Position numbers and translations under genes: made by a program
Source: Perognathus longimembris pacificus
Taxonomy: Eukaryota; Chordata; Mammalia; Rodentia; Heteromyidae
DNA length: 64,000 nt
Assembly: GCF_023159225.1 (NCBI RefSeq)
Contig: NC_063166.1
Location: 75,394,575 to 75,458,574 of the forward strand
Reading direction: 5' to 3'
Notes under the pieces: generated by a model
Database searches by the model: none
The model's input: only the letters and a program-made list of their open reading frames with translations
What the model was told of the DNA's origin: nothing
Shown: piece after piece, positions 32,116 to 44,500 of the stretch
How positions within the stretch are numbered: position 1 is the first letter of the stretch
Layout: the number at the start of each line of letters is the position of its first letter

Positions 32116-33269
32116 CATTCACAAAAGTAAACCAGAATCAACCAACTAGGCAAAACCCTCTGAACATCAGAGGGCAAGTTTGTTTTGTCTCTTAGATTTG
32201 TTACCTAAATGGTTCTAGAGCTATACAAATGCCTTACTGAATTTAATGTTTATGTAAGATTTCAGCATGGAATTAAAGAATGTTAAGAGGAAAGATCTCT
32301 ACCCTTTTAAATCCATCCATTTCCCCGCTGCAACCAATGTTGTATCTTCAAGACAGCATTTCAGAACAATAAAGAAATCTCCTTGTTGACTCGATACTTA
32401 ATTTTTATATGTGGCTTAATGAATCCTCATGGGTCTGAACACTCCTCCCACCCCAAGCAGCTCACAATGTAATTGCAGGAGGAAATTAGCCAAGAGTCTC
32501 AAATGGCTACAGATGTCAGAAAGAAAACTTGGAGTACTATAGGAGCTTGTGCAGACACTTGGGTTAGGACTGAGCTATGAAATCCCATGACCTGCGGTCT
32601 CAGGCTGGCCACATCTCCACTTTGGCATTGTCATTGTTTATTCAGAGACCCTCTGCATCACCTGCTTACAGCAGGAAGGGGCGTGGGGGGGAACCTTGGA
32701 GGGGCAGGCTCCCTTCGAGCTCAGCACCCCAGCTACCAAGCCCCAGGGGGATCTAGTACACCAGCAGTCCCTAGGCACAACTGTGTTGCTCCATGGGAGA
32801 GCCCTGCTCCGCAGGCTGCAGCCCCTGCTTCTTGGGCCTCCAAGCCTTGTTATCAACCTTTTCATTGTTTAATTTTTGATCCAGGCACTGCCATACCCTG
32901 CTTCTGGCTAGTGCATTTGCTCTGGGTCACTCGCAGGTGGCAGGACTGCTAGATTGACTTTGAGACCTAATCTTCCTTCTCCATCCTCTCAGAGGAGAGA
33001 GAGAATGCTGCCACGTAGGCCACAGGGATGGCCAAGAGGTGCATCTGGCGTCCACCTGGGTGGATGAGGCCCTGGTGTCCAATGGCCATTACTCCCTGAC
33101 TTTGTCCTCAAGCTCCTACCCCCATAAGTCCTTCCCTACGCAAGTATTGGACCTCAAGTGACCATCATACAGAAGAATGAATGAATGAAAGAAATAGTAC
33201 TGAAAACTGATGCCCCAGGAAGTCCAAGGTAGAGGTCTGGAGCCAGCCTGGGCTGATGTATGTATAAAA
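32116..33269. other. Intergenic block without recognised content
   Basis: The part at about 32580-33150 is richer in GC than its surroundings and SINE-free. An AATAAA lies near 32370. Open frames here are short and show no family features. I cannot tell old LTR sequence from unique DNA. Confidence 0.4.
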
Positions 33270-33655
33270 TCACTCTTACCATTTGAGTCATGCCTCTAGC
33301 CATGTTTTCTGTTCATGAGTTTGGAGATGGCATTTCTCAGACTTGTCTGCTTGTATTTTTTTTTTTTTTGCCAGACCTGGGGCTTGGACTCAGGGCCTGA
33401 GCACTGTCACTGGCTTCTTTTTGCTCAAGGCTAGCACTCTGCCACTTGAGCCACAGCGCCACTTCTGGCCATTTTCTGTATATGTGGTGCTGGGGAATTG
33501 AACCCAGGGCCTCATGTATAAGAGGCAAGCACTCTTGCCACTAGGCCATATCCCCAGCCTCCATATCTGCTTGTATTTGTACTTCTTTGAACTGCAGCTT
33601 TCCAGATCTCAGCTTCCCAAGTAGCTAGGATTACAGTACACTGCTGGCACCTGGC
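33270..33655 (-). mobile_element. B1-dID type SINE split by an IDL-Geo
   Basis: The tRNA-like end lies at 33270-33300; the B1 end CAAGTAGCTAGGATTACAG lies after 33578. Confidence 0.65.
33359..33565 (-). mobile_element. IDL-Geo SINE
   Basis: 13-bp TSD TCTGCTTGTATTT (33346-33358 and 33566-33578); inserted in an older SINE. Confidence 0.9.
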
Positions 33656-34921
33656 AAGGGTGAGAATTGTAAGATTCCTCCTCCCTACCATGTACTGATT
33701 GGTTCCTTATGCCATTCTCTATATTTTCTGCCTTGCAAATTCCTAAATCGTCCAGCTCTGAAGAAACCTTAGTGACCCTAATTGGGTGGGCACTTCAATC
33801 CCTGTGATCAGGGCAATTTACTTAAAAACTTTGCTCTGTCAGTTTATCTTTAAAATGTAGGCTGGGGAGTAGCTTATATGCCTGGCATGCCTGATGCCAG
33901 GGTTTGATTGTTTGGAGGGAAAAAAAAGGGGTGGAGGTAGCAATTACTTTGTAGGTAGAGAAGGTGGAGAAAGCTCTAGCCAGAAAAGCAGGTGATCCTA
34001 TTATCATTTTTCCTCTGCCAGTGTTTGTTTTGTGTTTAGTCTGTTGCTGGGTCCTGATCTTTCGACACTAGGACAAGCCTAGTCAGGATCCTGGGGGTGG
34101 GGCAGATGAAAGGCCTAATGGCTACCCCTCTGCCTCACCCCCCTCCAAAAAGGGCATGTTCTGGATAATTTTCCCAGCAAAGTTCAGAATGTGTGTTACC
34201 TGCCCAGAACTCAGTGACCACTCCCAGGTGTGCTTATTCCCTGGATGTTAGGATTCCTCTCTCTCATGAGTGTGGGTTGGTAAATGGAGAGGAAATACTC
34301 CCAGACTGCTCTGGGGTTGGTGTACCGGGGTTAACTGATCCCAGTTCCAGGTTCTAGATGAACTTTGCACCTCCTTGCCTCTTGCCTTCAGCAGATAGCT
34401 TGCCTAAGCTGCCAGGTCCCGCCTCTCCCTCCAGTGGGACGAATAATCTATGTGAGTGTGTGTGCCTCATGTAAAGTGGCTTCTTGGACTTCAGAGCACA
34501 GCCAGGGTCAGAATAGTAGTCCTTATAGCATTGTTAGCAGTAGTAAGGGCTGAGGGTATTACTAAGTAACAGTATGTGGGAGGTCCTGGGCTTAAATCCA
34601 GCACCGAAACCCCCAAATTCCTACTAGCAATACAGCTCTTAGTGCTGGGCCAGAGACTGTTCCCTGCTTTATACCTATTAGTTTATTTAATAATACAGGC
34701 ATCTAACAAAGTAGATCCAATAACCAGTGTAATGGTTAAGAGCATAGTGTTAGGGCTTATGACACCCTACCCCACAATGTGGCTGACTGTAGGAGAGCTC
34801 AGTATATCACTAAAAAAAACAACACACTTTGGTATATTTTAAATCAGGTTATTCTGAGAGATGTAGACAAGTGAGTAGTTCCATCAAGCTGTCCTTATGC
34901 AAAATAAAAAAACCAAGACCT
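33656..34921. other. Intergenic stretch with two weak ID-type remnants
   Basis: ID-like pieces lie at about 33848-33915 and 34547-34605 (GGTCCTGGGCTTAAATCCAG). 34630-34800 may hold diverged MIR. Nothing else is recognised. Confidence 0.4.
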
Positions 34922-35143
34922 TTTATCTTGGCACCAGTTGCTTGTATCTGTAATCTTAGCTACTGAGGAGGCTGAGATCTGAAGATCAGGCTTGAAGCCA
35001 GCCTAGGATGGAAAGTCCATGAGACACTCAACTCCAATGAGCAAAAAGCCAGAAGTGGAAGTGTTGCTCAAGTGGTAGAACTCCAGCCCTGAGTGAAAAA
35101 GTCAAGCATGAACATGAGGCCTTGAGTTCAAGCCCCAATACTG

Positions 35144-35144
<1 letters not shown>
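34922..35144 (+). mobile_element. B1-Geo SINE
   Basis: CTGAGGAGGCTGAGATCTGA left half; Geo half ends TTCAAGCCCCAATACTGGC and runs into a CA repeat. Confidence 0.78.

Positions 35145-35180
<36 letters not shown>
35145..35180. repeat. (CA)18 microsatellite
   Basis: A pure CA run grown from the SINE tail, as at 20043. Confidence 0.95.
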
Positions 35181-35181
<1 letters not shown>

Positions 35182-35929
35182 TTTTACAGATGAGGGAACT
35201 AAGGCACAGTGGGGTTGGGTGGCTTCCCTAACTACTGAGAGGTAGGCTGGGAAGGCTAACAAAGTTAAACTGCTACACGTGTATTACTTTGTGAGGGGAA
35301 AGGGGTAGGGGCAGAACTAAGTCTTCTTTTTCTCCTGTGCAAAGATGTTTGTAGAGGCTGGCTGGACGGTCCCCAGGTGGCCAGAAGTTTCTGGAAGAGG
35401 CATGAATTGGGGCTAAGAGGTTGAGCTTTGGTCTGGCCTCCGCAGAGTTCCATCTTAGTTATCTTCCAATCATCACTCCTCCCTGGAAGCTGTGGCGACA
35501 CTCAGTGGGGACTTGAGAGATGACAACCTGATGTGGGAAATTCTGCTTAAACCTCTTAGGAGTTTAATCCTTTGCTAAACTCTATTTAGGTCAATAAACC
35601 TTTACCTGGGGCCTTCTATATGAGGTCTTGTGATGGCCACTGGGAGGAATTAAGAGACTGCTCAGTTCAGAGGGGAACTGTGAGCCAGCAGGTGGGCCTG
35701 GGATGCAAAGATAAATAAGAATTACCCAGGTGGTGGGAAGTTCCTGGTTTGGATAATGCTTGCAGCGCAAAGGCAGAGAATCTATCCCTTGGCCAGGGCT
35801 TGGGTGGTAATTTGATTACGGCATAATTAATTTACCCCAAGGAAGAGGGGAGAGGTTTAAGCTCTGGAGAGACCATATCTGCGTCTTTCGAGAGGGTCAC
35901 TCGGAGGCTGGAGCCCAAGCTAGAAGCGA
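35181..35929. other. SINE-free region upstream of the MYBL2 island
   Basis: About 35585-35700 has weak L2-like similarity. No other element is recognised; distal regulatory sequence is possible but not shown. Confidence 0.35.
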
Positions 35930-36244
35930 GCTAGTGGGCACCTGTAGAAGCACTGCGGATCCACACGTGGTTGTGAGCCCGGCCTCAGCGCCGGGGCAGA
36001 CAGGTCCCAGGCTTCTCCAAGCACCGAGCTAGTCCCGCAGGCGCCGGGCTAAAGAAACATGACACCACGCCCCGGGCTGCGGCCCTCGCCCCGCCCCCCG
36101 GCCCTCAAAGCCCGCCCTTTCCTCCTGGGGCCCACCCTAGATTGGAGTCCGCCGGGCCCTCCCGCAGGCCCCGCCCCCTCCGGCCCCGCCTCCTCAGGCC
36201 CCGCCCTCGCGCTCGCGCGCCAGGCTCGGGCGGCGCCGACTCGC

Positions 36245-36264
36245 TTGGCGGGAGATAGGAAAGT
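36245..36264 (+). promoter_or_regulatory. MYBL2: E2F site with adjacent repression element of the B-myb promoter
   Basis: TTGGCGGGA (36245-36253) is the E2F site and ATAGGAAAGT follows directly. The B-myb promoter is known to be repressed in G0/G1 through an E2F site plus a downstream element at this position, so the arrangement predicts late-G1/S expression. Confidence 0.85.
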
Positions 36265-36433
36265 GCTTCCGAGCGCGCCCGCGGTGCCTGCAGTTCCTCC
36301 GAGCGCGCTGCGAGACCTACGGACACGCTGACACCTCCGAACGCGGCCCGGGGCCCGGAGCGGCGGAAACAGCCGGCGTCCGGACCCCGGCCCGGCTCTC
36401 GCTCCCGGCTCAGCGCGGCCCGGGCCGGGGGGG

Positions 36434-36453
36434 ATGTCTCGGCGGACGCGCGG
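36434..36453 (+). CDS. MYBL2: MYBL2 exon 1 coding part
   Basis: ATG at 36434 encodes MSRRTR and the first two bases of codon 7. Donor GG|GTAAAC. The upstream GC-rich sequence from about 36270 is 5' UTR. Confidence 0.92.
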
Positions 36454-39400
36454 GTAAACGAAGCGGAACGGGCGGGTCTGGGGTCCCCCTGCCCCCCCCC
36501 CAGTCGGGGCGTCTGAGCGTGAACTGGGGCGGGGGTTCCGTGGGAAAGCTGAGTCCTGGACCGCGCGGCATTTTCCCTCAAGGAGACTTGAGGGGCGCGC
36601 GCAGCCCCCGGGCTCGGCGGGCCCCGGCTTGGACCCCGGCTCGGGCCCCGGGGCTGGCCGGGGGGCAGGGGGGGAGTTGGAGGCCGGGGCGGGCGGGCTT
36701 CTGGAGACCGAGACCTGGTCCTGGGTGAGGTCACTGTGTCTCCCGCCTAATTCCGGGGCGGGGGTGCGCGGGCCGGTGTCAACTGGAGGACCCCTCGAGG
36801 GGAGGGGGCGGCTCCGAGGCCCTGCGGGTTGGAGGCCGCACCCTGGTGGGGGGGCCGTTTGTCCTTCCGGCCTTGCTGGGGGTCCCGGGTGCAGGGCGGC
36901 ATCCTGGCCGGCTCGGGGCTCCCCAGCCCGCCGTCCCCCGTGGAGCGGGGTGCCGGGGTGGGGGCGGGAGCTCCTTTGTCTCTCCCACTTGGCTTCTGGG
37001 ATGACTCGGCCTGCGGTGGTGGGGCGCTGGGGCCCAGGGCTCGGAGACCGTCCACGGATTTCAGGACCGCCCTGCCGGTAGCCCCCAGGGCAAAGGCAGG
37101 AACTGCAGGCTCCATTTTACTTGTTCCCCTGAGATCAAGACACAGTCAAGCTTGGACGGACCATCCTTACACCTGTGTGTCTGATCAGCCTGTCCTGAAC
37201 CTCCTCTCCCAGCCTCAGCCCCACTCAGATTGCCATTCCCCTCTCCTAGGATGAGGATGCCCGTCTCAGACGCGCTTCTGTTGGCTTTTTTTCAAGAGAA
37301 AGTTTCCTCTGGTTCCTTGACACCTGGCTTTCCCAGTTAACCCAACTCAACTCCAGTGCCTACGGGGAAGATTTCAGGAAGTGTCACTCCAGAAGTGGCT
37401 GTTCCTAAATCACTCTCGGGTTCCTGGGACTTAGGGGAGGACTTTCCTCCCATGTATGTAGGGGATAGGCTCTGCACTTGGGCACCTCCACAAGCCTGGT
37501 TTCCTTCCTTGGCCACTTGCTCTAACTCCTCTGTGCCCCAATGCCCCACTCCCGCCCAGACTCTGACTCACCCTATCCTGGAGCAGAGCCCAGCACATCC
37601 AAGGGCAGGAGAAAAGGGTTTGTGCCCAGAAATGTGATCAACTAGCCTCTGCTTTCAAAGCTGGGATTACCAGACTTGAAGATGTGGAGTTAGGGAGGGT
37701 CAGAGTGTGGCTGCAGATTTGGCAAGTGTCCTCCGTGAGCCTCAGTTTCCACATGTCAAATGGGAACACTAAGGGTGTGCAGGAGGTGGGTGGCTAACAC
37801 CCTGAGTGACAAAAGTTCTTGCTGTCTGAGATGCCAGCCTCCATTACACAGAGCACTGGAGCACCAGAGTTTATTCACATCATTAACCTTTCTTCCTGGA
37901 ACAAACTTTGGTTGAGTTTCTAGTACAAGCTGAGCCTGGTGCTAGGTCTGGAGAAGCCAAAACAATTTCTTAATTTTTTGGCCAGTCCTGGGCTTGAACT
38001 CAGGGCCTGGTCACTGTCCCTGAGCATTTTGCTCGACTAGCACTCTACCCTTTGAGCCACAGCACCACTTCCACTTTTTTTTCTGCTTATGTGGTACTGT
38101 CAATTGAACCAAGGGCTTTATGCATGGTAGGCAAGCACTGTACCACTAAGCCACATTCCCAGCCCAAGCCAAAACAATTGTGTGGAGGAGTCTGGGAGCT
38201 TTGGGTTTTAAAAGCCAGTTAGAATCTTTTACTAGGATCTTGTGGATTTTTGCTTTTTGCTTGACAGTGGTGGAAGATATGTGAGGTAGATTAAAATGAT
38301 ACAAGTCTGAATTCCAGATCCTTCCATGGCTAATGTGTTGCTGGGTTTAGGCATTTATACTTAGAAATTCTTTACTTCATGATTATCATGTCTTATTGAC
38401 TAAGAGTCGGCAAGCCTTGGGTGTTTATTCATTCATTCATGAATCCCAGTCTTTCTCTAAGCAAACATTTCCTCAGGCCTTTCAGTGCCAAACTCCAGGA
38501 TGTGGAGGTGGGGTTGACCTTTGTGGGTGTTGTCAAGAAGGCCTGAGGTAGAGTTTCCAGGGTGCTGTGGGCGTGTAGAAGTGACTGATACAGGCTAAGT
38601 AGATATGAAGCATCTTCCTTTTGGCACAAGGTTTACTTGCATGGCTTGTTTAGGAATCTGTAGGCTTACAAACAGGAGGACTTTTGAAAGCAGTTTAGAA
38701 AATAGCCTCTTAGAAAAAGCCTCCACAGGGGGCTGGGGATATAGCCTAGTGGCAAGAGTGCCTGCCTCGGATACATGAGGCCCTAGGTTTGATTCCCCAG
38801 CACCACATATACAGAAAACGGCCAGAAGCGGTGCTGTGGCTCAAGTGGCAGAGTGCTAGCCTTGAGTGGGAAGAAGCCAGGGACAGTGCTCAGGCCCTGA
38901 GTCCAAGGCCCAGGACTGGCCAAAAAAAAAAAAAAGAAAGAAAAAAAAAAAAAAAGAAAAAGCCTCCACAATTCAGATACTGGTCCTGTTTTTCTCAACT
39001 ATATGTAAAATGTTTGCTCCGGGAAATTAGTATTTATTAAATATTCTGTTATTTGATGGTTGCTTGTATTTGCTTTAAAATATCCAATACAAATGTGTTT
39101 GTCATTGAAAACGTAAGGTTAGGAGTCTGGTTTTGAATATAACTATATTTGTGTTGCTGGGAACCAAACCCAGGGCTTTGTACATACTGGGCAGGTGCTC
39201 AGTTGCTGAGCCAAACCCCCCGCCTTTACCTCCTCTTTACAGTTTTTGAAATCATTAGGATGTCCCTGAAGACAAACAAAAAAGAAAGAATTGCTAGCGG
39301 CTCATGCCTATAATCCTAGCTACGCAGGAAGCTAAGATCTGAAGGGCCATACTTCGAAACAAGAAAATTAGTGAGACTCTTTAGCTCTAACCATCAGAAA

Positions 39401-41440
39401 ACTAGAAATAGAGCTGTGGCTTAAGTGGTAGAATGCCAGCTTTGAGCAGAAAAGCTAAGGGACAGTTTCCAGGCCCTGAGTTCAAACCCCCAGTACCAGC
39501 ACACATGCACACACACAAAAGAAACAAAGAAAATGTAAATAGCCAGTAACCCCTTTTCATTAAAAATTTAAAATTTGTCTACTTGTTCTTTGCTTTAAAA
39601 ATAATCACTGGGCTGAGAATGTGGCTTAGTGGTAGAGTACTTATCCATCATGCATGAAGCCCTGGTTCAATTCTTCAGTACCAGATAAAGAAAAGTCCTG
39701 AAGTGGCACGGTGGCTCAAGTGGTAGCATGCTAGCCTTGAGAAAAAGAAGCTTAAGGACAGTGCCCAGACCCTGAGTTAAAGGCCCTAAGTTCAAGCCCC
39801 AGGACTGGCAAAAAAAGTCACTGGGGATTGAACTTCAGGCCTCCTGATCTATACCCCCAGTCCTTTTTGTTTTGGCAAGTGTCCTCCGTTTTTTGTTTTT
39901 GTTTTGTTTTGTTTTTGAGATAGAGTCTCACTAGTCTGCCTTTACCTCTTGAATATCTGAAGTTACAGGTGTGTACTACCATGCCTGGCTACTTTTGGGG
40001 GGGGGTGTCCTACGATTTGAACTCAGGACCTGAGTACTGTCTCTGAGCTTTTTCGGTCAAGGCTAGTGCTATAGTGCTTTGAGCCATAGAACCACTTTTG
40101 CTTTTCTGGTGGTTAGTCAGAGATAAGAGTCTCACAGACTTTTCTGCCCAGGGTAGCGTTGAACCGTGATCCTCAGATCTCAGCCTCCTCAGTAGCTAGG
40201 ATTATAGGTGTGCTGCCTTTTTTTTTTTTTTTTTTTAAAGCAGAAGGTCTAATTCCTCAAAGGGGACAAAGATAAGGGTTGCCTGTTGACACACATTGTG
40301 CACCATGATGTCAAGGTATGTGGACATACTATCTTTGACCTTTACTTTGCTCTCTCTGAAGTGAGGAGTTGGATGAGCTGCACCAGCAGGACACGGACTC
40401 TGATGTGCTAGAGCAGAAGGACAGCAAGTGCAAGGTCAAATGGACCCATGAGGAGGTGAGCAACAAGATCTTGGCTCCATGGAACTGGGGAGGAAAGAGT
40501 AGATGGCAATAGGGAGATTGATTGGCCCCAGGTGAGCCTGAGTGTCTTCTTTGGGATGAAGAGGAAGTGTCATTTTGAAGGCTAGTGGATCCTCTACCCC
40601 CTCCCCCCCCAACCTCTTCAGAGCATCCTGGAGGACTCCTAAATCTTTGGGTGGAGTGGGAAGTTGTGTCTTAGACTTGGGAGCTAGTCCCCATGTATGC
40701 TTCTAGTCCTTTGTCTTTTTCTGTTCTAACTATGCCAGAGACTGAGTAGTTTATCAAGAATGAGAGTTGGTTCTCCTTGCCATTGTGGTGGTTGGGAGGT
40801 TCACGGTTTGTGGGGCGCTTCTAGAGAAGGCCTTGCTGGCAGCACAGTGCTTGTCCCCAGGCCTTACTTTGTAGGGCATCATGGGGCAACAGCCAAATTG
40901 GCTTTTAAACAGACCTGCCCTCAAGGTCTTGATCTACAATCCATGAATCAGTAAGGCATGAGGACAAAGGCTTCATGACCTAACACCTTTTCAAGGGCCC
41001 ACCTGGTCACACCTCTTTTTGGGGGGAGGTCGGGGAGAGGGAGGGTTACGGGTTAGGATTTCAGGCGTGAGCCACTCCTGGCTTGGTCACACCTCTTAGT
41101 TAGTACCTCACCATGGGCACTAAATTTCAACGAGTATTTGAACCGGAAACACCCTTTAACTATAAGGAGTTCAGCCAAGGGCTGGAAACGTGGCTTAGCC
41201 TAGAGTGCTTGCCCAGCATGCATGAAGCCCTGGGGTCAATGCCTCAGCACCACATATAGAGAAAAAGCCAGAAGTGGAGCTGTGGCTCAAGTGGTAGAGT
41301 GTTAGCTAGCCTTGAGCAAAAGGAAGCCAGGGACAGTGCTCAGGCCCCAAGTTCAAGCCTCAGGACTGGCAAAAAAGAAAAAAGGGAGTTCAACCAAATC
41401 TGTGTGTCTGTCTGTCTCTCAATCTGTGTGTGTGTGTGTG

Positions 41441-41503
<63 letters not shown>

Positions 41504-44500
41504 GTGTGTGATTTTGTCAGTATGGGACTTTTTCTGCTCCTGGCTAGTGCTTTACTACTTGAGCCACTGGAAGTGGAGTTCCACTTGCAGTTTTCTGGTG
41601 GTTGTTAGGTTTATTAAAATAGATAGCCAATAAAGGAGAACACCAGGTGGTATTCAGGCAGGAGAGAAAAGTTTATTACCGAACTGCTGGCCTGTGGCCG
41701 AGATGAAGCTTGGCCAGAGGGAAGGGGTGATCCCTACCCAGCCCTGCCTTATCTCGTGCTGAGGCAGGGAGGTATGGCCAGGTGGATTAGGATACGACTT
41801 CAGGGAAGGAGGAGGTAGCTGCCTCCAGGTCTGCTGGTTACCTAGGTAACTGGGTGGAGACTTAGCCAGGTGGGGGCATCTGCATATCTGCATGGAACCC
41901 TTCCCTGGTGGACCTTACAGTGGTCAAGCAGAAATAAACGACACAGAATTTTCTTGCCCAAGCTGACTTTGAACTACAATCCTAAAATATCAGCCTCTTG
42001 AGTAGCTAAGGTTACAGGTATGAACCACCAGTCCCCTTTTGGTTTTTATTTGTGCTGGGTCTGGTCTCTAACTTTCCCAATCTCTTGTCTACTCATGAGT
42101 AGCTAGGATTATAGGGAAAGACCACTATGCCTATTCTAAAAAGAAAAAAAAAATTATACCTCTCCCAAATTAATTATACTCAATTGATTTTTTTATATCT
42201 CAGTATGTAACCCAGGTGGCTTCATCTCTTGATTTATGAAAGATTATTTAAGTATAATCTCCATAAAGTCAAATAAACCTTTTTTACTTTATTTAGATTA
42301 AATTTATTTTTTGTGAAACAATACGGGCTTGAACTCAGGGCCTTGTACTGTCTACTCAGATCTCTTTGCTCACTTCGGACTGGCCTTCAGTTTGACATTT
42401 TACTGGTTAATTGGAGATAGAATTACTTAGGTTTTTTTTGTTTTTTGTTTTTTTGTTTTTTGTTTTTTTTTGGCCAGTCGTGGGCCTTGGACTCAGGGCC
42501 TGAGCACTGTCCCTGGCTTCCTTTTTGCTCAAGGCTAGCACTCTGCCACTTGAGCCACAGCGCCGCTTCTGGCCGTTTTCTGTATATGTGGTGCTGGGGA
42601 ATCGAACCTAGGGCCTCGTGTATCCGAGGCAGGCACTCTTGCCACTAGGCTATATCCCCAGCCCCTTACTTAGGTTTTTTTTTTACCTGAGCTGATCAGC
42701 CTTCTGAGGAGGTAGGATTATGGACAGGAACCTGTTTTTTTTTTTAATATTTAATTCTTTTTATTACTACAAAGGTGATGTACAGATGGGTTACTGTTAC
42801 ATAAGTCAGGTAAAGAGCACATTTTCTTTTTTTTTTTCCTCCCTCTCTTCTACTTTTTTTACAGGGAGCACTGTTGTCCTGTCTTGGCAAAGGCGTAAAT
42901 TCATGTAAACACTGCCGATCATCCCTGAAGTTTTTTAGTGTCCCTTTGTGGTCAGATGGCCCCAGCTCCAGGCAATTGATGGTCTAAAGTCTCAGATTGA
43001 GTTGCCTGTGCTTGAATGTTAATGGAGTTACACAGTTCTCTTTCTGTCTCCTTTTGCTCAGTATAATAATGTTGTGTGATTCAGGGATTGGTTCCTTTTT
43101 TAGGGGTACAATACTGGAGTTTGAACTTAGGACCTTAGTAGGGTACTTTTCTACCACTGAGCCATACCTCTAGCCCTCTTTTTAGTGGTCATTTTTGAGG
43201 GAAGGTCTTTCTTGCTTCCTTCCTAGGCTTCCTCCTAGGACTTAATTTGCCCATTTCCTTTCCATTAAGATGGAGTCCCATGAATTGTTCTACCTGGATT
43301 AGCCTGCAACTATGGTCCTCCTTCTAGTCAGCCTCCCACACAGCTGGATAACAGATATGAGCCACTGTGCCCAGCTATTGGTAGAGAAGGGGTCCTTGAT
43401 GTTTGTATGCCTGGGCTGATGCCCAATTATGATCTTCCCAATCTCAACCTCACAGGTAGCTAGAGTCACAGACGTGAGCCACCAGTGCCCAGCCATCAAT
43501 TTGTCCTATTTTTATTACTGGAGAATATTTGTTATATGGATATATACCATCATGATTTACTACCTCTTTAAAGGAATTACTAGGACTGTTACTAGATTTT
43601 TGTGGTTGTGGATAGCCTAGATCTTTTTTAGTTTTCTTATGTTATTATTATTATTACTTATTATATATATATATATTTTTTTTTTTTGCCAGTCCTGGGG
43701 CGTGGACTCAGGGCCCAAACACTGTCCCTGGCTACTTTTTGCTCAAAGCTGGCACTCTACCACTTGAGCCACAGTGCCCAATCTGGCTTTTTCTGTTTAT
43801 GTGGTGCTGAAGAATCAAACCAGGGCTTCATGCATGCTGGGCAAGCACTCTAGGCTAAGCCTCGTTCCCAGCCCCTCTTCTTTTTTTTTTTTTGGTAAGG
43901 ATTAAACCCAGGTCATAATTCATGTTCAGCACTGAGCTATTACCCCCACAGTCAGACTTTTTCCATTATTGGTTGTTCCATTTTAAGTCTCCTGCTGACC
44001 TTTTTATCCCCCCTCTTATTTTCCCTTATGTGTTTAGTTTTAATTATTGATGTAAAACTTGCTATATGAGTCACACACTATATACATGTGCAAACTACTC
44101 AGGAGGCTGAAGTAGGAGGATTGTTTCAGAAGTTGGAGGCCACCCGGAGCAGCTTAGATCCTGCTTTGTTTTCCTCAAGGCTAGCACTTCCAGGTTTTGT
44201 TTTGTTGTTGCTTTTTAATTGGTAGTTTAGTGGAGATAGGAATCTCACTGACTTTCCTGCCCGGGCTGACTTTGAAATCTCAGCCTCCTGAATAGCTAGT
44301 GTTACAAGCATGAGCCACCAGTGCCCAACTTAAATATGTTTTTTTAGACAAGTACTAAGCAAACTTTTTCTGTTTGTACCATTGTGGACCAGGGACTGTA
44401 TTTGGCTCTTGTGAGTTACAGGATGGGAATATCCTTCTTCTGGCCGTAAAGACTTGTAAAGTCATTGAGTACAATTGGATAGACACCATGCTTTTCTCCA

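Larger units (their letters stand above)
35930..37130 (+). promoter_or_regulatory. MYBL2: CpG-island promoter of MYBL2
   Basis: Very GC-rich, TATA-less, with several CCCCGCCC-type Sp1 boxes between 36090 and 36210, an E2F element at 36245-36253 and exon 1 at about 36270-36453. No SINE lies inside, although the flanks are full of them. Confidence 0.85.

Noticed and set aside
32587..32952. 121-codon plus-strand frame in the intergenic region
   Set aside because: Composition-driven; product has no family features and there is no promoter or poly(A) context.
36105..36734. 209-codon frame on the minus strand over the MYBL2 promoter
   Set aside because: CpG-island sequence rarely has stop codons. 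The product is low-complexity Pro/Arg/Gly with no family features.
36629..37254. Overlapping 120-150 codon frames in MYBL2 intron 1
   Set aside because: Same GC-rich bias; no splice structure or conserved motif links them to a gene.
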